Shown: positions 46,001 through 55,146, counted from the stretch's first letter. The stretch is DNA of 64,000 nucleotides from Nostoc spongiaeforme FACHB-130 (GCF_014698475.1 NZ_JACJTB010000005.1:124001-188000), one strand, 5' to 3'. Notes: generated by a model from the letters alone, not told the origin. Numbers and translations: made by a program.

Positions 46001-47954
46001 CAGAAAAACTAACACTGATAACAATGATTACAATCCCAAAGAAAAAGGTTTAATTTTGGTTACTAATTTACCTGCATACATCAAGGGTAAATTCAATGTC
46101 CACCAACCAACCCTGGGTAGTACAACGGAACTAGAGGAATTCACAGAAAAAGAGCCAACTACTAACTTCTATGACCGCAGTACCGCAGAAACTCGATTTG
46201 CTTGTCGTCGTAACAGATTACCTGCTTGCGACAGTACAAAAAGTGATTATTGGAGACCTGCAACTTTGATTGCCGATTCCATGACTCTGCTATCTGGTGG
46301 TTTTGTAGAGGGTTTTCGTAGTGATGGTGATTATAACCTCAACAATAATAGCGGTATTGCAGTTGATACTACCGATTCTGCCAGAACAAATCGCCTTAAA
46401 AATGGCTTTTGGGAAAACTATTTTGCTACCAATGCAAGCTGGTGGCAAAGTAGTGGAACTAATAAGAATTTCCCCAAAGCAAGTGCAGGTTCTTATGCAC
46501 GTAATGGTGTCACACCAATTCAGCGCCGAATTGATGACTACCCTATGTATGTAATGGAATTATGCCGTAAAGACTTAATTGAACAATGTACACCAAGTGA
46601 TTGGGTGGTTGGGTTTGATGTAAATGGGGATGGTGACTTAGATGACACTGTTCAATTGGATTTAAATTCTGATGGAGACACTTCTGACTCAGGTGAAAGC
46701 TTAGTTGAAAAAGACATTAAAGCTTATCAATTAGGTAAAGCAATAACCAATGCTGCCGGTTCTGCTACAGCAGCTACAACAGCCTTATCAGATTGGGATG
46801 CTGCTTTCCCTACCTCTAGTGGCAAGAGTATTAGACAAAGACTAGGGGCTGGTGATACAGGTGATAAACAAGCATTAATGATTACAGATCGCGGTTATCC
46901 CCGTCGAGTCGCTTTTGCACGCAATGACACCAATCAACTAGTTACAGCCACTGTAGGATCAAACACTGTTTACAAACCAATGGGAATCGGTTGTCCCCTG
47001 GATACCACTGGAAATACATACACTAATAACGGATGCAGTTATGCTACTGGGACTTTAACAGAAAAGACTCATTACGGAAAAAAAGGAAACAGTGCCTTGT
47101 GGTTTAGAACTATAATCAACACCGCCAATAATCCCACTGACATTGCTAATACGCGCTACTACAACGTGCAATCGCTGTTCTATTATCCACCTATTGATGG
47201 CCCTGATGCGGATACTAATCCAGATTTAGATGGTCAGCCACGCTTAGTACCAGTTTTGCAAATTCATAATGCGGAAGATACAGCTTCAATTAATAACGCC
47301 AATGTGAGACCTGATAGTTCCGGAGTGGCAAATGGCGATGACTATAGATATCATTGGTTACAATTTCCTAGTGCTGACACCACATTTAACGCGACTTTTG
47401 TATTAGGTAATAGCCCTAGTAGGCCAGAGGAAGTTTCAGCAGGTTTGCAAAACTTGGTGCGGTTCTTGGAAGCTTGGAGTGTCAAAGAGCCTGTCACATT
47501 CAACTCATTAAGTAAAACAGCCAAAATTAGCGGCAGCTTTATTCAGTTAAAGCGCAGTACTTATTCCACAGCGCCTATTGCACCAATTTTGGATGCTCGA
47601 ACCTCAATTACATCTTCTGCAACTAATAATTTGAGTCTTTTTGACTACACCTTAGACAATTACCCCACACAGAACGGTGATGGTGTGTTACCTAGCTACT
47701 CCCCACCTGACAGAAAATGGGGGTTTGATGTTGGGCTGTTATCTGAACAACCAGACTTGTTTGCTCAAAGATTTACCTTACCGTCAACAGGCCGTCCAAA
47801 CGAGTTCTTTAGAGAAGTAGGGCGAGATGATGCCTGGGTAAAAACATTACTTTGTGCTGTTGAACCAGCATCAGGCTCACCAACTGCTTACGCAGCTCCT
47901 GATAGTTATCGTCCAAGTGATTGTCCATCTTTGACAGCCATACCAAACAACTAA
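43062..47954 (+). CDS. hpsA: Hormogonium polysaccharide biosynthesis protein HpsA
   Basis: 1630 residues; ATG 43062 has AGGA about 8 bases upstream. The N-terminus carries a basic leader and a pilin-like helix beginning G50-FVLPTVAMVALVVVLLTTA, resembling a type III prepilin signal but with Thr instead of Glu at position +5. The rest is a large Asn/Thr/Ser-rich exported part (LLNGRIHTNGNLLVGRGTG and similar). Asp-rich loops DVNGDGDLDD and DLNSDGDTSD at about 1184-1210, and DTDNNGKKD near 180, look like calcium-binding EF-hand/dockerin loops. In Nostoc punctiforme hpsA-K are needed for secretion of the gliding polysaccharide. First gene of the hps cluster here. Confidence 0.9.
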   Translation: MSLKRQLVKIIKIISKKLSKYSLFTIKKQINWLLRTLFLSRKRRDSVNAGFVLPTVAMVALVVVLLTTAILFRSFERSKNASNVRVNEVVLNAATPAIDRARAKIDALLEDPTLPRGTPTDSALYDALNKTKYSLGDETRLKITSDFNGTSGIQASTTSNPLPLENDETLKTAWKYAVDTDNNGKKDTFTIYGIYFRTPTRNTNTGQFNRKRNPLEARTPPMDNASTNTQCSSATGFSSLVGNSSWYQLQSGNLGKSFFVYTVNVPITQAAYSAITTNQSQYEPYKGNKSVAALEFQQDRSRVPLPNNAVWFENDLEIIVGSTDLLLNGRIHTNGNLLVGRGTGDLTLRQVSSKTSCFYNQENGLISVGGNVGTGNVNQTTNQSAVTVDLYRGFGKGITTKQIDSTEKSTNSAGGSEIGFNDTAYNERIARMKIDGLAACTTCQSATTASALISAVNGSGYPDDVKRNVAAKVNTSTDNAATAKNVLADEVEIYLRNRTRRVPFAEVASGGSATTGYTAINASLNPPATWREPINSSNQLTGTTITLNETRLSATYPTFQKQKGTQLYLGDRVLVGNNLPARWLLNGQYVGSDGKYFVKNSSGNNVEWTEPPSPDPAQNQNRWRNSQIQAIADLGISERNGFWEEKAAENPINDLDSVGGVRIITGAGIYVDGTGNTVNITTGPFYPRGLYSFLPATSAATVVWPDTMPMSTPADATKKGDLLMRATAVYHYKVDYGTDQEPIACVSSYYDPTDSTTAKNKVNQNGGYGIDTTNGRSNNGVVYNYPGRGSFTTNKTRLQLQANLKFPNGRWVNEPLKDALGKIGAGTTVPSTGLQLVDYSAIDTALCAISILNNEAGFATSLTNKPPHGAIKEATFLDAREAKQISAAANSSTYDLDLEQRQPLEVRVTDIDLSQLRGTTIAVSEYLLPYSGIIYASREDALRDASNTTTESELLSPTDFQLDPTRRPNGIRLINGETLARKTNTDNNDYNPKEKGLILVTNLPAYIKGKFNVHQPTLGSTTELEEFTEKEPTTNFYDRSTAETRFACRRNRLPACDSTKSDYWRPATLIADSMTLLSGGFVEGFRSDGDYNLNNNSGIAVDTTDSARTNRLKNGFWENYFATNASWWQSSGTNKNFPKASAGSYARNGVTPIQRRIDDYPMYVMELCRKDLIEQCTPSDWVVGFDVNGDGDLDDTVQLDLNSDGDTSDSGESLVEKDIKAYQLGKAITNAAGSATAATTALSDWDAAFPTSSGKSIRQRLGAGDTGDKQALMITDRGYPRRVAFARNDTNQLVTATVGSNTVYKPMGIGCPLDTTGNTYTNNGCSYATGTLTEKTHYGKKGNSALWFRTIINTANNPTDIANTRYYNVQSLFYYPPIDGPDADTNPDLDGQPRLVPVLQIHNAEDTASINNANVRPDSSGVANGDDYRYHWLQFPSADTTFNATFVLGNSPSRPEEVSAGLQNLVRFLEAWSVKEPVTFNSLSKTAKISGSFIQLKRSTYSTAPIAPILDARTSITSSATNNLSLFDYTLDNYPTQNGDGVLPSYSPPDRKWGFDVGLLSEQPDLFAQRFTLPSTGRPNEFFREVGRDDAWVKTLLCAVEPASGSPTAYAAPDSYRPSDCPSLTAIPNN

Positions 47955-47988
47955 CAATTCGTTTTTTGTACATATTGGGTAAATTGCC

Positions 47989-48687
47989 ATGATAGGGAAA
48001 CAAATGATCCTCCAGTTAGCAACAAATAAAGCGGACAAGAAAACAATATCAGAAACACATGAAGCAGCTGGTTTTACTATTGTTGAGTCTTTAGTAGCGA
48101 TACTGGTAGTAACAATTTTGCTGGCTGCGATCGCTCCAGTACTTTCCCTATCTGTGGCAACCCGTGTACAATCTCGACGGGTAGAATTAGCAACGCAAGC
48201 AGCTAAAGCTTACATTGATGCAGTTCGTACTCAAAAAATCACAGCCCCAACAGAAAGTGGAACGAATACCCCTTCTAATAATCCTGCACCCACAACTACG
48301 GGAACTCTTACCTGCACTGCTAACTCTTACTGCACAGCGCCAACAGGGACATCTTTATATTGTGTAGATTTTGATAGTACTAATAGCTGTGAAGCTAACA
48401 GTCTGACAGATATGGTTGTGCAAGCTTTTCGCTACAACCCAAATAACAGCAACAGCAACCCTGCAATTACAGGATATACGTTGGGACTACGAGTTTATAG
48501 ATCAGATGCTTTTAGAAGCAGTGCTACTCTACTTAAGAATACAGCTACAAGCAAAACTACACAACGCACTTTTACCCCAGGTATTGGTCAAAGGACAGCA
48601 CCATTAGTAGAGATGACAGCAGATATTAGCGATATCGTACCTAAATATAGTGACCTTTGCGCTCGCTTTAGCGGTGGCTGCAATTGA
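47989..48687 (+). CDS. hpsB: Hormogonium polysaccharide secretion pseudopilin HpsB
   Basis: 232 residues. Type IV prepilin signature: leader ending AAG28, then F29TIVESLVAILVVTILLAA with the conserved Glu33 at +5, so it should be cut and methylated by PilD. The C-terminal part has two cysteine pairs (TLTCTANSYC and YCVDFDSTNSC) plus a Cys near the end (DLCARFSGGC), suggesting disulfides outside the membrane. It is 34 bases after hpsA. By analogy with GspI/GspJ-type minor pseudopilins it would be part of a short secretion filament. Confidence 0.88.
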   Translation: MIGKQMILQLATNKADKKTISETHEAAGFTIVESLVAILVVTILLAAIAPVLSLSVATRVQSRRVELATQAAKAYIDAVRTQKITAPTESGTNTPSNNPAPTTTGTLTCTANSYCTAPTGTSLYCVDFDSTNSCEANSLTDMVVQAFRYNPNNSNSNPAITGYTLGLRVYRSDAFRSSATLLKNTATSKTTQRTFTPGIGQRTAPLVEMTADISDIVPKYSDLCARFSGGCN

Positions 48688-48733
48688 ATATTGATTATTA
48701 ATTACCTGTGAACAAACGAGAAGCCACAAAATT

Positions 48734-49723
48734 ATGAGTTCACTAAAATTTCTTCTGATTACTCATCTCAAACATTGCCAAAAAAATGATCACATCAAGG
48801 GTTTTACATTGATTGAACTATTGGTAGCTATGCTTATGGCGTTTTTAGTCATAACTCCCTTAATGTTATTTATGATCAATCTTTTAGAAGGCGATCGTAA
48901 AGAACAAGCCAAAGCAACCACAGAACAAGAAATGCAAGCCGCCATAGATTACATAGCACGCGACTTACAGCAAGCTATATACATATATGATGCTGATGGA
49001 GTAACAAGAAATAGAAATACTACAGATATTACTCTGTCAGGTATTCAAGACCAAATACCACCAGTCAAAACAGCCCCTAATTGCAATGATGCAAATGTTT
49101 GTAAACCAATACTTGTATTTTGGAAACGTGAATTTTTAGCTAGTAGTGTTGGTGTCACTTCTGCTACTGATACAACCAGAGATGATGGCTATGCTTATTC
49201 ATTAGTCGCATACTATTTAATTACTAATACCAATGGTAGTAATACTACTTGGTCTAAACAAGCACGAATTGGTAGGTTTCAAATTCGAGGTCAAGTTAAT
49301 TCAGCTAATACTAACACCACTAACAATACTGGCTTTAGTCCTCCACCACTTGATCCCAACATCACTGGTTCTACACTTAAAGAAAGAATGAATCAATGGA
49401 AAACTGCGTTAACAGGATCAGCCAGCTACACTCAACCAGTTACAACTTTAATTGATTTCATTAGTACTACTAGCCCTTCAATTAGCACTAACACCAGTGG
49501 AGTTTGTCCAGGTACAAATGCCAGTCCTAAACTTGTGGGTAGCCTCACAAGTGGTTTTTATACTTGTGTTGATGCGGCTGAAGTACTAGCACAGGTTTTC
49601 ATCAGAGGCAATGCACTTGCTCGCATACAAGACAATAACCTGAATTATCAAAATTCTCAAAGAGCTTACTTTCCTAGTACAAGTGTACGAGTACAAGGAC
49701 GCGGGTTTTTGTTGACTAAATGA
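48734..49723 (+). CDS. hpsC: Hormogonium polysaccharide secretion pseudopilin HpsC
   Basis: 329 residues. The prepilin cleavage site is IKG23-F24TLIELLVAMLMAFLVIT with Glu28 at +5. A long soluble C-terminal domain follows, beginning REEQAKATTEQEM-like helical turns (KEQAKATTEQEMQAAIDYIA), consistent with GspJ/PilW-type minor pilins. Cysteines in PNCNDANVCKP suggest a disulfide. It is 46 bases downstream of hpsB and 39 before hpsD. Confidence 0.88.
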   Translation: MSSLKFLLITHLKHCQKNDHIKGFTLIELLVAMLMAFLVITPLMLFMINLLEGDRKEQAKATTEQEMQAAIDYIARDLQQAIYIYDADGVTRNRNTTDITLSGIQDQIPPVKTAPNCNDANVCKPILVFWKREFLASSVGVTSATDTTRDDGYAYSLVAYYLITNTNGSNTTWSKQARIGRFQIRGQVNSANTNTTNNTGFSPPPLDPNITGSTLKERMNQWKTALTGSASYTQPVTTLIDFISTTSPSISTNTSGVCPGTNASPKLVGSLTSGFYTCVDAAEVLAQVFIRGNALARIQDNNLNYQNSQRAYFPSTSVRVQGRGFLLTK

Positions 49724-49762
49724 TCTTTATAAATACCATAGTTAATTTATCAAGCATATAAT

Positions 49763-50407
49763 ATGTACTGGTCAAGTTTAAGTTTTTTTCAGAGAACTAA
49801 AAATAGATACCTATCTGAACATATCCAAAATGATTTTGGTTTCAGTATGGTGGAAGTTATTGCTGTAGTGCTGATGATAGGTATATTAGGCACAATTGCT
49901 ATTCCTAGCTGGTTTAATTTCCTTAATCGGCAACGAGTGAATAAAGTTAATGATGTGGTTTTTGCCGCTATACAAGAAGCACAAAAAGAAGCTAAACAAA
50001 AAAAAATCAGCTACAGTGTCAGTTTTAAAATGGACAATCAAGTTCCTAAGTTGGCTATTCATCCTGACTCTACAGCAGCATCTAGTCCTAATATTCAATG
50101 GAAGTCTATGCAAGAATCTTTAGGGATCAAATCTGGACAAATCAGCCTTTTTACAAATTTGAATGTTAGCTCTGGTAAAAACATTAGTAACCCCACCGTG
50201 AATACAAGTGCAACATACTTAAATAGTCCACAAACAATCACTTTTGACTACATGGGTACTTTGCCAAACTTTGTTACACCAGCAACAGGAGAAGCACCAG
50301 GATTAAAAATTGTCGTAGCTGCATCTAATAATTCTACAAAGCGATGTGTGATTGTAAAAACTATTTTAGGCTCGACTCTAAGAGGCAAAAATAATGAGTG
50401 TAATTAA
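49763..50407 (+). CDS. hpsD: Hormogonium polysaccharide secretion pseudopilin HpsD
   Basis: 214 residues. Prepilin site DFG26-F27SMVEVIAVVLMIGILGT with Glu31 at +5, then WFNFLNRQRVNKVNDVV and AIQEAQKEAKQKKISYSVSF. This segment and the C-terminal motif KRCVIVKTILGSTLRG are shared with HpsH (53561), so the two are paralogues of GspH/FimT type. Exported, inserted in the inner membrane until assembly into a pseudopilus. ATG 49763 start; the gene is AT-rich like its neighbours. Confidence 0.88.
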   Translation: MYWSSLSFFQRTKNRYLSEHIQNDFGFSMVEVIAVVLMIGILGTIAIPSWFNFLNRQRVNKVNDVVFAAIQEAQKEAKQKKISYSVSFKMDNQVPKLAIHPDSTAASSPNIQWKSMQESLGIKSGQISLFTNLNVSSGKNISNPTVNTSATYLNSPQTITFDYMGTLPNFVTPATGEAPGLKIVVAASNNSTKRCVIVKTILGSTLRGKNNECN

Positions 50408-50550
50408 AATTCAGCAAAAAAATCATAAAAATACAGTACATAATACTGTATATTCAACACAAAATCATAACATTAGTTAAGTATGAGGTTTCATATTTGT
50501 ATTTTTTAAACTTGTAATCAAAAATATCCATAAAGTATAAACTTCAAAAT

Positions 50551-51519
50551 ATGACTGCAAGCCTTGATTTTACAGTAGTTATCCCGACTTATAACGGTGC
50601 AACTCGTCTACCTAAGTTATTAGAACGACTGCAACAGCAACAACATACTGAAAATATCAGTTGGGAAATTATTGTTGTAGACAATAACAGTACAGATAAT
50701 ACAGATCAAGTTGTTAAAAATTATCAAACAAATTGGCAATATGCTTACCCTTTAAAGTACGTGTTTGAAGCTAAACAAGGAGCAGCTTACGCGCGAAAAC
50801 GTGGAGTAGCAGAAGCTTCAGGTCAATTAATAGGTTTTCTTGATGACGACAACTACCCGTTATCAAATTGGGTAGCAGAAGCTTATACTTTTGCTCAGAA
50901 ATACCCTAAAACTGGGGCTTATGGTAGTCAAATTCATCCAGATTGGGAAGTAGAACCTTCTGAAGATTTTCAACGGCGCATTGCACCTTTTTTAGCCATT
51001 ACAGAGCGTGGTAATATACCCTTACTCTATGAATCTCACAAAAAATTACTTCCTCCTTCGGCGGGATTAGTTGTTAGGCGACAAATTTGGTTAGAAAGTG
51101 TACCGCAAAAGACTATTTTAACTGGGAGAATTCCTGGTAATATGCTGACTAGTGAAGATTTAGAAGTACTATGTTACATCCAAAAATCAGGATGGGAAAT
51201 TTGGTATAATCCGAGTATGGAGATTTATCATCAAATACCACAATCTAGATTAAAAAGGGATTACCTAATACCATTTTTTAGAGGTATTGGATTGAGCCGT
51301 TATGTGACTAGAATGGTAAATACAAAATATTATAATAAACCATTTATAATTCTGATTTATTTAGGAAATGATTTACGAAAAATAATTGTTCATTTCTTAA
51401 AATACAGAGGTAGTTTTCAAGATAATCTAGTAGCAGCTTGTGAAATGCAACTATTTTTAAGTAGTTTAATTAGTCCTTTTTATTTATGGAAAAATGGATA
51501 TTTAAATAACAAAATATAA
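50551..51519 (+). CDS. hpsE: Hormogonium polysaccharide glycosyltransferase HpsE
   Basis: 322 residues, glycosyltransferase family 2 (GT-A). Motifs: VVIPTYNGATRLPKLLERL (nucleotide-sugar fold), EIIVVDNNSTDNTDQVV, YARKRGVAEASGQLIGFLDD with the metal-binding D-D-D in FLDDDNYP. Inner-membrane-associated rather than integral, with basic C-terminal helices. It is strongly similar along its length to the next gene product (hpsF), indicating tandem duplication. It makes a linkage in the hormogonium polysaccharide; donor and acceptor are unknown. Confidence 0.88.
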   Translation: MTASLDFTVVIPTYNGATRLPKLLERLQQQQHTENISWEIIVVDNNSTDNTDQVVKNYQTNWQYAYPLKYVFEAKQGAAYARKRGVAEASGQLIGFLDDDNYPLSNWVAEAYTFAQKYPKTGAYGSQIHPDWEVEPSEDFQRRIAPFLAITERGNIPLLYESHKKLLPPSAGLVVRRQIWLESVPQKTILTGRIPGNMLTSEDLEVLCYIQKSGWEIWYNPSMEIYHQIPQSRLKRDYLIPFFRGIGLSRYVTRMVNTKYYNKPFIILIYLGNDLRKIIVHFLKYRGSFQDNLVAACEMQLFLSSLISPFYLWKNGYLNNKI

Positions 51520-51551
51520 TAATTCAACCACGGCTTTTTATTTTTAAATTA

Positions 51552-52535
51552 ATGAACAGTATTTTAGATATTTCTATAGTCATTCCTACATATAATGGAG
51601 CAGATCGCCTGCCCAATGTTTTGGATGCTTTATTAAAACAAACAGGTGTTGAATACATAAATTGGGAAATTATTATCATTGATAATAATAGTTTAGATTC
51701 AACTGCTAACGTATTTATTAATTATCAGGGTTTATATGCTAATAACTGTTGTTTAAAATATTTTTTAGAAACCCAACAAGGAATCGCATTTGCGCGTGCG
51801 CGTGGGGTTAAGGAAGCTCAAGGAAGACTTATTGCATTTTTAGATGATGATAATTTGCCGGAAACTGATTGGGTTTTCAGGTCTTACCAATTTGGGCAAG
51901 AATATCCTCAAGCAGGCGCATGGAGTGGTCAAATTCATGGAAAATTTGAGGTAGAACCACCAGAAAATTTTTCCAGAATACAGGCTTTTTTAGCTGTTAG
52001 AGAAGATGGGCAGGAAGTATACAGATTTGATGCAGATAATTTAAGATTACCTCCAGGTGCTGCACTGGTGGTTCGTAAACAAGCTTGGCTTGAAAGTGTT
52101 CCTCAGCAATTGATTTTCAAAGGTCGATTAGGAAAATTAATGCTTAGTGGTGATGATACAGAAGCACTTTTATATATACACAAAGCTGGCTGGCAAATTT
52201 GGTACAATCCGGCGATGCAGGTTTATCATCAAATTCCTCGCTGGCGATTTGAGAAGAGTTACTTGTTAAATTTGGCTCGTGGTTGCGGTTTGTGTATTTT
52301 CCAACTCCGGTTAATCAATGCTAAAAATTGGCAAAAACCAATGATCTTATGCAAAACTGTTTTGGGAAATTTGCGCCGAATTTTAAATCATCTGATTAAG
52401 TATAGAAGAGGTTTAAGCAGTAATTTGATTGCACTTTTTGAAATAGAGTTTTATTGGGCTAGTATGATGAGTCCTTTATATGCTTTACGATGCTACTTGT
52501 CTAATAAATTTGTAGATAACTTGGATAAATCATGA
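51552..52535 (+). CDS. hpsF: Hormogonium polysaccharide glycosyltransferase HpsF
   Basis: 327 residues, GT2 family. SIVIPTYNGADRLPNVLDAL, EIIIIDNNSLDSTANVF, FARARGVKEAQGRLIAFLDD and the metal motif in FLDDDNLPETDW are present. It matches HpsE closely (same SVPQ, HKAGWQIWYNPAMQVYHQIP-type C-terminal blocks). Its stop overlaps the hpsG start by 4 bases (ATGA at 52532-52535), implying translational coupling. Confidence 0.88.
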   Translation: MNSILDISIVIPTYNGADRLPNVLDALLKQTGVEYINWEIIIIDNNSLDSTANVFINYQGLYANNCCLKYFLETQQGIAFARARGVKEAQGRLIAFLDDDNLPETDWVFRSYQFGQEYPQAGAWSGQIHGKFEVEPPENFSRIQAFLAVREDGQEVYRFDADNLRLPPGAALVVRKQAWLESVPQQLIFKGRLGKLMLSGDDTEALLYIHKAGWQIWYNPAMQVYHQIPRWRFEKSYLLNLARGCGLCIFQLRLINAKNWQKPMILCKTVLGNLRRILNHLIKYRRGLSSNLIALFEIEFYWASMMSPLYALRCYLSNKFVDNLDKS

Positions 52536-53503
52536 CTAATGTCATTCAAAATATTCCAAAAATTTCTGTAATTATTCCAACTTATAACAGCGAAGAAACT
52601 ATTAAAACAACTATAGATTCTGTATTGAGCCAAAGTTTTACAGATTTTGAGTTGATTGTTATTAATGATGGTTCGACAGATTCAACTTTAGATGTTGTTT
52701 CACAAATTCAAGACTCACGTCTTAAGGTATTTTCTTTTGAAAATGCTGGTGGTAATGTCAGCCGCAACCGAGGACTAAAGCAAGCAGTTGGAGAATTTGT
52801 CAGTTTCTTAGATGCGGATGATGTTTGGACATCTGATAAGTTGGTAAGTCAGTTGGAGGTTTTGCAAGATAATATTGATGCGAGGATTGCTTATAGCTGG
52901 ACTGATTATATAGATGAAAATGGGAAATTTTTAGTTTCAGGTAGTCATATTACTGTTAATGGTGATGTGTATGAGAGGTTATTAGTAAGTAACTTTTTAG
53001 AAAATGGTTCTAATCCATTAATTTATAGAGAAGCTTTAATTGAATTAGGTGGTTTTGATGAATCACTAAGTGCTGCTCAAGATTGGGATATGTGGTTGCG
53101 ATTAGCTACTAAATATTCTTTTGTTTGTGTTCCGAAAGTGCAAATTTTGTATAGAGTCAGTGCTAATTCGTTATCTTCTAATTTAGTTAGACAGGAAAAA
53201 GCTTGTTTACATGTTTTAGAAGGTGCATATCATACTAGAAAATTAGTAAATAAAAATGTTTGGGATTTAAGCCTGACTAATCTTTATAAGTATCTAGTAT
53301 GTAAAGCTCTCCAAGAACCATTTAATCGACAAAAAGGAATATTAGCTGCTAGGTTTTTATACTTGTTTTTTATTTATGATACCGCAAGATTAAAACGAAT
53401 TGATTTTACGTTTAAATTACTACTTAAAATCGCATTAATAGTTATTTTACCAACAAAAACATCAACAAAAATACTTAACAGAATCACAATGAAAACTACA
53501 TAG
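52532..53503 (+). CDS. hpsG: Hormogonium polysaccharide glycosyltransferase HpsG
   Basis: 323 residues, GT2 of a different subgroup from HpsE/F: SVIIPTYNSEETIKTTIDSV, ELIVINDGSTDSTLDVVSQI, NRGLKQAVGEFVSFLDADDV with a DAD metal motif. A hydrophobic C-terminal segment (LLLKIALIVILPTKT) may touch the membrane. It starts inside the hpsF stop codon (ATGA). Likely adds a different sugar from HpsE/F. Confidence 0.88.
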   Translation: MTNVIQNIPKISVIIPTYNSEETIKTTIDSVLSQSFTDFELIVINDGSTDSTLDVVSQIQDSRLKVFSFENAGGNVSRNRGLKQAVGEFVSFLDADDVWTSDKLVSQLEVLQDNIDARIAYSWTDYIDENGKFLVSGSHITVNGDVYERLLVSNFLENGSNPLIYREALIELGGFDESLSAAQDWDMWLRLATKYSFVCVPKVQILYRVSANSLSSNLVRQEKACLHVLEGAYHTRKLVNKNVWDLSLTNLYKYLVCKALQEPFNRQKGILAARFLYLFFIYDTARLKRIDFTFKLLLKIALIVILPTKTSTKILNRITMKTT

Positions 53504-53560
53504 TTTTTGGAAATTAAACTTGGTACGTGATCATTAAATTAATTTTAGAAGTATTTTCAG

Positions 53561-54205
53561 GTGCATTTATTTTATAGGGATAAGTTAAAAAATATCTTAT
53601 ATGCGGACTCCTGTAGTGGCTTTACATTACCGGAGATTTTAGTCATTGTTTTAATGTTTGGTGTTTTAGCTGGGCTGGTATTACCAAACTGGTTAGCTTT
53701 TGTAGATAGAAGCCGTCTTAATACTGCTCAAGATAAAGTTTATTTGGCTATGCGTCAAGCTCAAAGCCAAGCTCTAAAAGAAAAAGTAAGTTGGCAAGTA
53801 AGTTTTCGTGAGGAAAATAATGTTGTGAAGTGGGCAGTTCATCGAGCAGATGTAAATTTTTTTATTTCTGATGCTGTGAATAATAATGCCAATTTATGGC
53901 AGAATTTAGAAAATAATATTCTAATTGATAAAAATTTAAATAATCGCAATACATCTGAGACTACTTTACCAAAACATACTTCTCAAGCAATTTGGCGTGT
54001 TGTTTTTAACCACCAAGGTTGTCCAGTTTATCAGCCTGGAGACGAATGTACGAATACATCGTTGCGAACGTTGGGACAAATTACTTTATACAGTTATAAA
54101 ACTGGCAAGGCTAGGCGATGTGTCTATGTTTCTACGATTTTAGGCGCAATGCGAAAGGGCAGAGAGCGTTCTAGTGCTAATGAAAACGATAAGTATTGCT
54201 ATTAA
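53561..54205 (+). CDS. hpsH: Hormogonium polysaccharide secretion pseudopilin HpsH
   Basis: 214 residues from a GTG start (53561). Prepilin site CSG20-F21TLPEILVIVLMFGVLAG with Glu25 at +5. Paralogue of HpsD: NWLAFVDRSRLNTAQDKVYL, AMRQAQSQALKEKVSWQVSF and the C-terminal RRCVYVSTILGAMRKG correspond position by position. Two Cys in GCPVYQPGDEC suggest a disulfide. It lies after the glycosyltransferases, 57 bases from hpsG. Confidence 0.85.
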   Translation: MHLFYRDKLKNILYADSCSGFTLPEILVIVLMFGVLAGLVLPNWLAFVDRSRLNTAQDKVYLAMRQAQSQALKEKVSWQVSFREENNVVKWAVHRADVNFFISDAVNNNANLWQNLENNILIDKNLNNRNTSETTLPKHTSQAIWRVVFNHQGCPVYQPGDECTNTSLRTLGQITLYSYKTGKARRCVYVSTILGAMRKGRERSSANENDKYCY

Positions 54206-54238
54206 AATATTTGAGTCGCTAACAGTTAAGGTTATTAC

Positions 54239-54901
54239 GTGCTGAAATTATCAGAAATTCAAAAGCAGCACTTGATTATTTTTACCCGCTATCCAGAACC
54301 AGGAAAGACTAAAACTCGGCTAATACCAGCTTTGGGGAGTATTGGTGCTGCTAATTTGCAACAGCAAATGACCGAATATACTCTGTTGCAAGTTGGAGAA
54401 TTACAAAAAGCGATTGATGTTTCTGTGGAAGTGCGGTTTGCTGGTGGTAGTTTGGAGTTAATGCAAGATTGGTTGGGTGGGGAATTACTTTACGCATCTC
54501 AAGGTGAAGGCGATTTAGGTACAAGGATGGCGCGATCGCTGGTTGATGGTTTCAGCAAAAATGCTGAATATGTAATTATCATTGGTAGCGATTGTCCTGG
54601 TGTGACATCTCAAATTTTGGCAACAGCTTTTCAAGAACTACAAACTGTTAATTTGGTACTAGGGCCAGCTATTGATGGTGGTTATTACTTAATTGGTGTG
54701 CGTCGCTTCATCCCAGAATTATTCACTAACATCGATTGGGGAACTTCTCAGGTATTAAAACAAACTGTAGATATTGCGGCAACCCTGGGTGTCTCATCTA
54801 TATACTTACCAACTTTGGCTGATGTTGACCGACCAGAGGATTTGCTTATTTGGCAGGAAGTGCTTCAGCAGTCAGTTTATTTGCGAAAAATTATAGAGTA
54901 G
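54239..54901 (+). CDS. DUF2064/TIGR04282-type glycosyltransferase-like protein (hpsI position)
   Basis: 220 residues from GTG 54239. The nucleotidyl/glycosyl-transferase A fold is shown by HLIIFTRYPEPGKTKTRLIP, EGDLGTRMARSL, IIIGSDCPGVTSQIL and GPAIDGGYYLIGVRRF. These are the marks of the DUF2064 / TIGR04282 family, often labelled arsenosugar biosynthesis glycosyltransferase because of co-occurrence in other clusters. Its place 33 bases after hpsH makes a role in the hps pathway more likely here; it corresponds by position to hpsI of Nostoc punctiforme. Confidence 0.82.
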   Translation: MLKLSEIQKQHLIIFTRYPEPGKTKTRLIPALGSIGAANLQQQMTEYTLLQVGELQKAIDVSVEVRFAGGSLELMQDWLGGELLYASQGEGDLGTRMARSLVDGFSKNAEYVIIIGSDCPGVTSQILATAFQELQTVNLVLGPAIDGGYYLIGVRRFIPELFTNIDWGTSQVLKQTVDIAATLGVSSIYLPTLADVDRPEDLLIWQEVLQQSVYLRKIIE

Positions 54902-55146
54902 AAGCTGAAAATAAAAGTTGTTTTTTTGATGAATATCAGCTAATCTCGTATCTTCAAACACCATGTATTTTCTGAAGACACTCAAGTTAACTAGTGCTAC
55001 CGTGGTGTAGTTTCAAACCTACAGGTATCCACTAGGATTACCTTTGCCTTTTCTATATAAGAGATAGTTTTATTGAACAGGCAGAGTTACAGGAACAATA
55101 TTCCAGTAACTTTAAATAGGACAATCACTCTGACTCACTATTAAGT

